Origin: Marinomonas rhodophyticola
Lineage (GTDB): Bacteria; Pseudomonadota; Gammaproteobacteria; Pseudomonadales; Marinomonadaceae
Direction: 5' to 3'
Length of the DNA: 64,000 bases
NCBI RefSeq assembly: GCF_026113935.1
Contig: NZ_JAPEUL010000004.1
Location: 930,001 to 994,000 of the forward strand
In this document: in pieces, positions 60,110 through 64,000 of the stretch
Layout of the letters: each line of letters begins with the position of its first letter
Numbering within the stretch: the stretch's first letter is position 1
The notes under the pieces: model-generated
Seen by the model: only the letters and a program-made list of their open reading frames with translations
The model's database searches: none
What the model was told of the DNA's origin: nothing
Translations under genes and position numbers: made by a program

Positions 60110-60912
60110 GTCGCATTAAACAATGTTTTGATAATTTAGAAAAATCTGGTAAAAAGGCGCTCATTCCGTATATTACCGCTGGCGACCCTAGTCCAGACTA
60201 TACTGTTGATTTAATGAATGCTTTGGTAAATGCCGGAGCGGACGTGATCGAGATTGGAATGCCTTTCTCTGATCCAATGGCTGACGGTCCTGTTATACAG
60301 CTGGCTTGTGAGCGTAGTTTAGCGGCGGGTACTAGTGTTAAAAAAGTGCTGCAAATCATCACTGAATTTAGGCAAGGCAATAAAGAGACACCGATTGTTT
60401 TGATGGGCTATTTAAATCCCATCGAATTTTTTGGTTATCAAGCTTTTTCTGATTCGGCAAAAGAAGCAGGCGTTGATGGTGTTTTATTAGTAGATCTGAC
60501 TCCTGAAGAGGCGACAGATGTAGTAGAATGCTTCCGAGAAAATGAGATAGATCTTATTTATTTGCTGGCACCTACAACAACACCTGAGCGCGCAAAGAAA
60601 ATTTGTGATTTAGCGTCGGGTTATGTGTATTACGTTTCTGTAAAAGGTGTGACTGGTTCCGCAGAGCTGGATGTTGATAGTGTTAAAAAACATGTCGATT
60701 CGCTGCGTGAAATCACCACCTTACCTATTGGTGTTGGTTTTGGTATACGCGATGCAAAAACAGCGACGGCAGTAAGTAAATGTGCTGATGGTGTTATTGT
60801 GGGTAGTGTATTAGTGAATGCTATCGCTGCAAATAAAGATCATCAAAAAGAATATATAGCTGATGCCTTAGAGGCTATTTTGGCGCCTATGCGCAAAGAA
60901 ATGGATGCTTAA
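60106..60912 (+). CDS. trpA: tryptophan synthase alpha chain
   Basis: 268 residues, normal length. It splits indole-3-glycerol phosphate and passes indole to TrpB. Catalytic Glu in [17 protein letters not shown], second acid Asp in [14 protein letters not shown], and the phosphate loop VGFGIRD and DGVIVGS. It is coupled to trpB by overlapping ATGA, so the two chains are made together. Confidence 0.97.
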   Translation: MSRIKQCFDNLEKSGKKALIPYITAGDPSPDYTVDLMNALVNAGADVIEIGMPFSDPMADGPVIQLACERSLAAGTSVKKVLQIITEFRQGNKETPIVLMGYLNPIEFFGYQAFSDSAKEAGVDGVLLVDLTPEEATDVVECFRENEIDLIYLLAPTTTPERAKKICDLASGYVYYVSVKGVTGSAELDVDSVKKHVDSLREITTLPIGVGFGIRDAKTATAVSKCADGVIVGSVLVNAIAANKDHQKEYIADALEAILAPMRKEMDA

Positions 60913-60944
60913 AGCGACAGCAAACGAGAAATTTGGAGAAATAA

Positions 60945-61811
60945 ATGAGTAGCTGGTTAGATAAATTTGTCCCTTCCATTGTGCGCAGCGAATCAAAGCG
61001 TAGTGCCGGTTCTGTGCCTGAGGGTCTTTGGAAGAAGTGCCCTAAATGCGAAAATGTTTTATATCGCCCAGAATTAGAAAAGAACTTAGATGTTTGTCCT
61101 AAATGTAATCACCATCTTCGTATTAGTGCTCGCCGTCGCTTGGACATCTTTTTGGACAAAGAAGGTCGTCATGAGATTGGTGCACATCTTGAGCCTGAAG
61201 ATAAATTAAAGTTTAAAGATTCTAAACGCTACAAAGATCGTTTGGCAGATGCACAAAAAGCCACTGGTGAAAAAGATGCCTTGGTTGCAATGCAAGGCGC
61301 TTTGAACGGCATGCCTATTGTTGTTGTGGCGTTCGAGTTTAGTTTCTTAGGTGGCTCTATGGGGGCCATTGTTGGTGAACGTTTTGTACAAGCCGTGAAC
61401 GTTTGCTTGGAGAAACGTATTCCTCTAGTTTGTTTTTCTGCCAGTGGTGGTGCGCGTATGCAAGAAGCACTGATTTCCCTGATGCAAATGGCGAAAACAA
61501 GCGCGGCTTTAGAGCGCATGAAACAAGAAGGCATTCCTTATATTTCAGTTATGACGGATCCTGTGTTTGGTGGTGTATCGGCGTCCCTTGCGATGCTTGG
61601 CGATTTGAATGTTGCTGAACCTAATGCTTTGATTGGTTTCGCAGGTCCGCGCGTTATAGAGCAAACGGTTCGTGAGAAATTGCCAGAAGGTTTTCAGCGA
61701 AGTGAGTTCTTACTGGATAAGGGCGCGCTAGATATGATCATTAAGCGTGATGAAATGCGTTCTCGACTGCATAATATTTTATCTTTGCTTACTGCCAATA
61801 AGGTTGCGTAA
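60945..61811 (+). CDS. accD: acetyl-CoA carboxylase carboxyltransferase subunit beta
   Basis: 288 residues. It transfers the carboxyl group from biotin to acetyl-CoA, together with AccA, in fatty acid synthesis. N-terminal zinc ribbon with CPKC and CPKC pairs (about residues 33-55). Carboxyltransferase core: [37 protein letters not shown] and [15 protein letters not shown] lies before the ATG. It follows trpA by 32 bases and precedes folC by four. Confidence 0.97.
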   Translation: MSSWLDKFVPSIVRSESKRSAGSVPEGLWKKCPKCENVLYRPELEKNLDVCPKCNHHLRISARRRLDIFLDKEGRHEIGAHLEPEDKLKFKDSKRYKDRLADAQKATGEKDALVAMQGALNGMPIVVVAFEFSFLGGSMGAIVGERFVQAVNVCLEKRIPLVCFSASGGARMQEALISLMQMAKTSAALERMKQEGIPYISVMTDPVFGGVSASLAMLGDLNVAEPNALIGFAGPRVIEQTVREKLPEGFQRSEFLLDKGALDMIIKRDEMRSRLHNILSLLTANKVA

Positions 61812-61815
61812 TTAA

Positions 61816-63072
61816 ATGACGCATACGTCATTAGCGAGTTGGCTTTCATACATTGAGAGCCAACATCCCTCTGAGATAGAGTTAGGTTTAGACAGAGGCA
61901 ATCTGGTTTTATCTAGATTGCATTTGTCTCGGCCAAAACAAAAAGTCATCACGGTGGCAGGAACCAACGGAAAAGGTTCTACTTGTGCCATGTTGACACA
62001 ATATCTTTGCTCACAAGGCCATACGGTCGGTACTTACACATCCCCACATTTTCTTGCTTTTAACGAGCGTATTGCGCTCAATAATACGTCTTGTGACGAT
62101 GCATTTATTTGCCGTGCGTTTGAAGTGGTTGAAGCGGCTCGTGAAAATATACCCTTGACGTATTTCGAGTTCAGCACTTTGGCAGCCTTATGGATTTTTG
62201 ATCAATCAGGGTTAGATTATTGGGTACTGGAAGTCGGTTTAGGCGGGCGTTTAGATTCCGTCAATATGGTCGATACCGATGTGGCGGTTGTTACCTCAAT
62301 TGCATTGGATCATATGGACTGGCTAGGCGATAATCTTGAAGTTATAGCTCGGGAAAAAACCGGCATTGCCAGAAAAGATAAGCTTTTAATTAGTGGGGTT
62401 GTTAACCCACCTGAAGCTATTGCCGCCACTGCAGCAGACATTGGGGCATGCCTAAAACAGAAAAATATCGATTTTAGTTTTCAGCGCTTGTCTGATAAAT
62501 GGTCATGGTCTGGTCATGGCCTGCAATATGAAAATTTACCAATACCTTCTTTGCCTTTGCAAAATGCGGCTACGGTGATTGCTGTGTTAGTTTATATGGG
62601 GGTGATTCCCACTTCGGCTGATTTGGTAACATTATTTAGCACAGCTCAATTAACGGGGCGTTTTCAGCGGGTAGCTTCATCACCTGATGTCTATATTGAT
62701 GTGGCACATAATCCAGAAGCCGCTATTGAACTTGCTCAACGTGTTAGCTTTTTTGCAACTAAACCCATTGCGGTTTGTGGCATGTTGAAAGACAAAGATA
62801 TTGCCAGCGTGGTGTCGCATCTTTCGAGTTCCTTTTCTGACTGGTTTTGCTGTGATTTAGGTGGGCCAAGGGGCGCGAAAGCTCAAGAGTTGATGAAAAA
62901 CATTGCATTGTATGCGCCAAGCCTTTCTTCACACATGTATGCTTTTCCTTCCGTTAAAGAGGCTTTTGATGCCGCGGTATTAAAAGCCAAAGAAGAACAG
63001 CGTGCGCTGATTGTGTTTGGTTCCTTCGTCACGGTTTCAGACTATTTGGCTCTAAGCCAAACAAAAGAGTAA
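61816..63072 (+). CDS. folC: bifunctional folylpolyglutamate/dihydrofolate synthase
   Basis: 418 residues. It adds glutamate to folates and, in this group, to dihydropteroate. Mur-ligase type: P-loop VAGTNGKGSTCAML, GTYTSPHFLAFNERI, EVGLGGRLDSVNMVDTDVAVVTSIALDHMDWLG, and DVAHNPEA in the C-terminal domain. It starts four bases after accD and ends three before the SPOR gene, so it lies within one operon. Confidence 0.95.
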   Translation: MTHTSLASWLSYIESQHPSEIELGLDRGNLVLSRLHLSRPKQKVITVAGTNGKGSTCAMLTQYLCSQGHTVGTYTSPHFLAFNERIALNNTSCDDAFICRAFEVVEAARENIPLTYFEFSTLAALWIFDQSGLDYWVLEVGLGGRLDSVNMVDTDVAVVTSIALDHMDWLGDNLEVIAREKTGIARKDKLLISGVVNPPEAIAATAADIGACLKQKNIDFSFQRLSDKWSWSGHGLQYENLPIPSLPLQNAATVIAVLVYMGVIPTSADLVTLFSTAQLTGRFQRVASSPDVYIDVAHNPEAAIELAQRVSFFATKPIAVCGMLKDKDIASVVSHLSSSFSDWFCCDLGGPRGAKAQELMKNIALYAPSLSSHMYAFPSVKEAFDAAVLKAKEEQRALIVFGSFVTVSDYLALSQTKE

Positions 63073-63075
63073 TTT

Positions 63076-63690
63076 ATGATAGATAAAACGATAACCTATA
63101 GGCTGATTGGTGCTGGCATTATGGTCTTGTCTGCCGCCATTATTTTGCCTTTAATTTTAGATGGTGAGCGTCCTGCTGAGCTTGATGTTCAAGTCCAGGT
63201 CACAACGCCTCCTGCATTTCAACCGTTAGAAATTGCTTCTGTTCAGCCTGTGGAGCGTTTGCCAGTGGAGCCTTTTGTAGAAGAAGAGGGCGCCGTTGAC
63301 GATATTCAATTGATTCCTGTACCACAACCTGCGAACGACGTCGAAGTGCCTGATAACGTGTCATCCACAACAGTGGCTCCTCAAACAACGCCGAAAACTA
63401 CACCTCAAGTTAAGCCAGAAGTAAAAGCGCCAGTTGAGAATGTTGCTGCGTCAGCGGTGGCTGATCGTTGGACATTACAGATTGCGACTTTTAAGAGCAA
63501 AGATAATGCCGTTCGTTTGGTTGAAAAGCTAAAAGAAGGCAATTATGCCGCCTACAGTTTAACGACAAATTCACTATACAAAGTGTATGTTGGTCCTGAG
63601 TTTAAGCGTGAGACCGCTGAAAAAATGCGTGAAGAAATTAAACAGAAATTTAGTTTAACGGGATTTGTTACAAAATATTCTGTGAATTGA
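63076..63690 (+). CDS. dedD: SPOR-domain cell-division protein DedD
   Basis: 204 residues. A membrane anchor at about residues 8-28 (YRLIGAGIMVLSAAIILPLIL), a long Pro/Val/Glu-rich periplasmic linker (about 30-128), and a C-terminal SPOR domain (about 130-204, WTLQIATFKSKDNAVRLVEKLK and YKVYVGPEFKRETAEKM). SPOR domains bind septal peptidoglycan lacking stem peptides; DedD stimulates division in E. coli. Its place between folC and cvpA is the standard gammaproteobacterial order. Confidence 0.93.
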   Translation: MIDKTITYRLIGAGIMVLSAAIILPLILDGERPAELDVQVQVTTPPAFQPLEIASVQPVERLPVEPFVEEEGAVDDIQLIPVPQPANDVEVPDNVSSTTVAPQTTPKTTPQVKPEVKAPVENVAASAVADRWTLQIATFKSKDNAVRLVEKLKEGNYAAYSLTTNSLYKVYVGPEFKRETAEKMREEIKQKFSLTGFVTKYSVN

Positions 63691-63765
63691 CATGTGGTCT
63701 GGGTGCTCAGTATTTTGAATGCCTAGGTCATCTGTTACACTGCGCAGCGAATTTTAGAGGTGCTC

Positions 63766-64000
63766 ATGGAGCAAGTAAGTTCAATAACAACCATTGATTG
63801 GCTGATCATTGCTGTGGTGATTCTTTCGACCCTTTTGAGTTTAAAAAGGGGGTTTGTAAAAGAAGTGTTGTCCTTGTTAACGTGGGTTATCGCTTTTGTA
63901 GTCGCAGTAAAGTTTTCCAACCAAATGCAAGTGCTTCTGGTTGAACAAGTGCAAAATGATCAAATTCGCTACATAGTGGCATTTATAACCTTATTTATTG
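63766..64000 (+). CDS. cvpA: CvpA family membrane protein (3' end beyond the window)
   Basis: The first 78 codons are present. Start ATG 63766 has GAGG upstream. It begins with TIDWLIIAVVILSTLLSLKRGFVKEVLSLLTWVIAF, the characteristic first two membrane segments and the RGF/KE loop of CvpA. CvpA was found through colicin V production, and in enteric bacteria it takes part in envelope or bile tolerance. The usual next gene, purF, would lie outside the window. Confidence 0.93.
   Translation, partial: MEQVSSITTIDWLIIAVVILSTLLSLKRGFVKEVLSLLTWVIAFVVAVKFSNQMQVLLVEQVQNDQIRYIVAFITLFI

Overview
The window looks like a chromosomal segment of a marine gammaproteobacterium of the Oceanospirillales, most like Marinomonas. 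This is inferred from the AT-leaning base composition, the order fimV-truA-trpF-trpB-trpA-accD-folC-dedD-cvpA, and the protein sequences. No rRNA, tRNA or CRISPR array was seen.

Layout. 1-727: right end of an IS10/IS4-type insertion sequence. 1353-12291: an orphan type VI secretion (T6SS) spike island with a GNAT protein, a VgrG carrying 30-residue tandem repeats, a DUF2169-pentapeptide fusion, a second pentapeptide protein, DUF3540 and DUF4150 (PAAR-like) proteins, and two unknown genes facing the other way. 12422-15562: small stand-alone genes (msrB, a 45-residue Asp-rich protein, a GFA-family enzyme, a PNPOx-like protein, a dienelactone hydrolase). 15643-30003: a complete galactoside locus. 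IclR regulator and ABC ATPase run left. Two permeases, alpha-galactosidase, all five steps of an oxidative (De Ley-Doudoroff type) galactose route, GH42 beta-galactosidase and the sugar-binding protein run right. 30241-34901: a NikABC/Dpp-type ABC transporter with a fused double ATPase. 35458-40166: a large hybrid histidine kinase and a REC-GGDEF protein. 40258-49141: housekeeping genes (leuA, Lrp-type regulator, ribA, DEAD-box helicase, DUF1415, cvfB, panE, yajQ, ATL protein, fxsA, groES). 49200-54323: groEL with a group II intron inside its stop codon; the intron carries an extra gene with its own promoter. 54388-64000: an EAL protein and the fimV-to-cvpA block.

Two points affect how the window should be read. 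First, about 25 single-base frame breaks interrupt otherwise well-conserved genes, including trpF, ribA, fxsA and iclR. Removing or adding one base restores a full-length protein of normal family length almost every time, so most are probably sequencing errors. They fall into two classes: homopolymer length errors, and errors at what should be GAGCTC. The second class hints at a modified base at that motif. Broken genes are therefore listed as single genes with the break marked. Second, the intron restores a TAA stop to groEL when spliced and leaves a TAG stop when unspliced, so it does not change the GroEL protein, but it separates groEL from its terminator by 3.4 kb.
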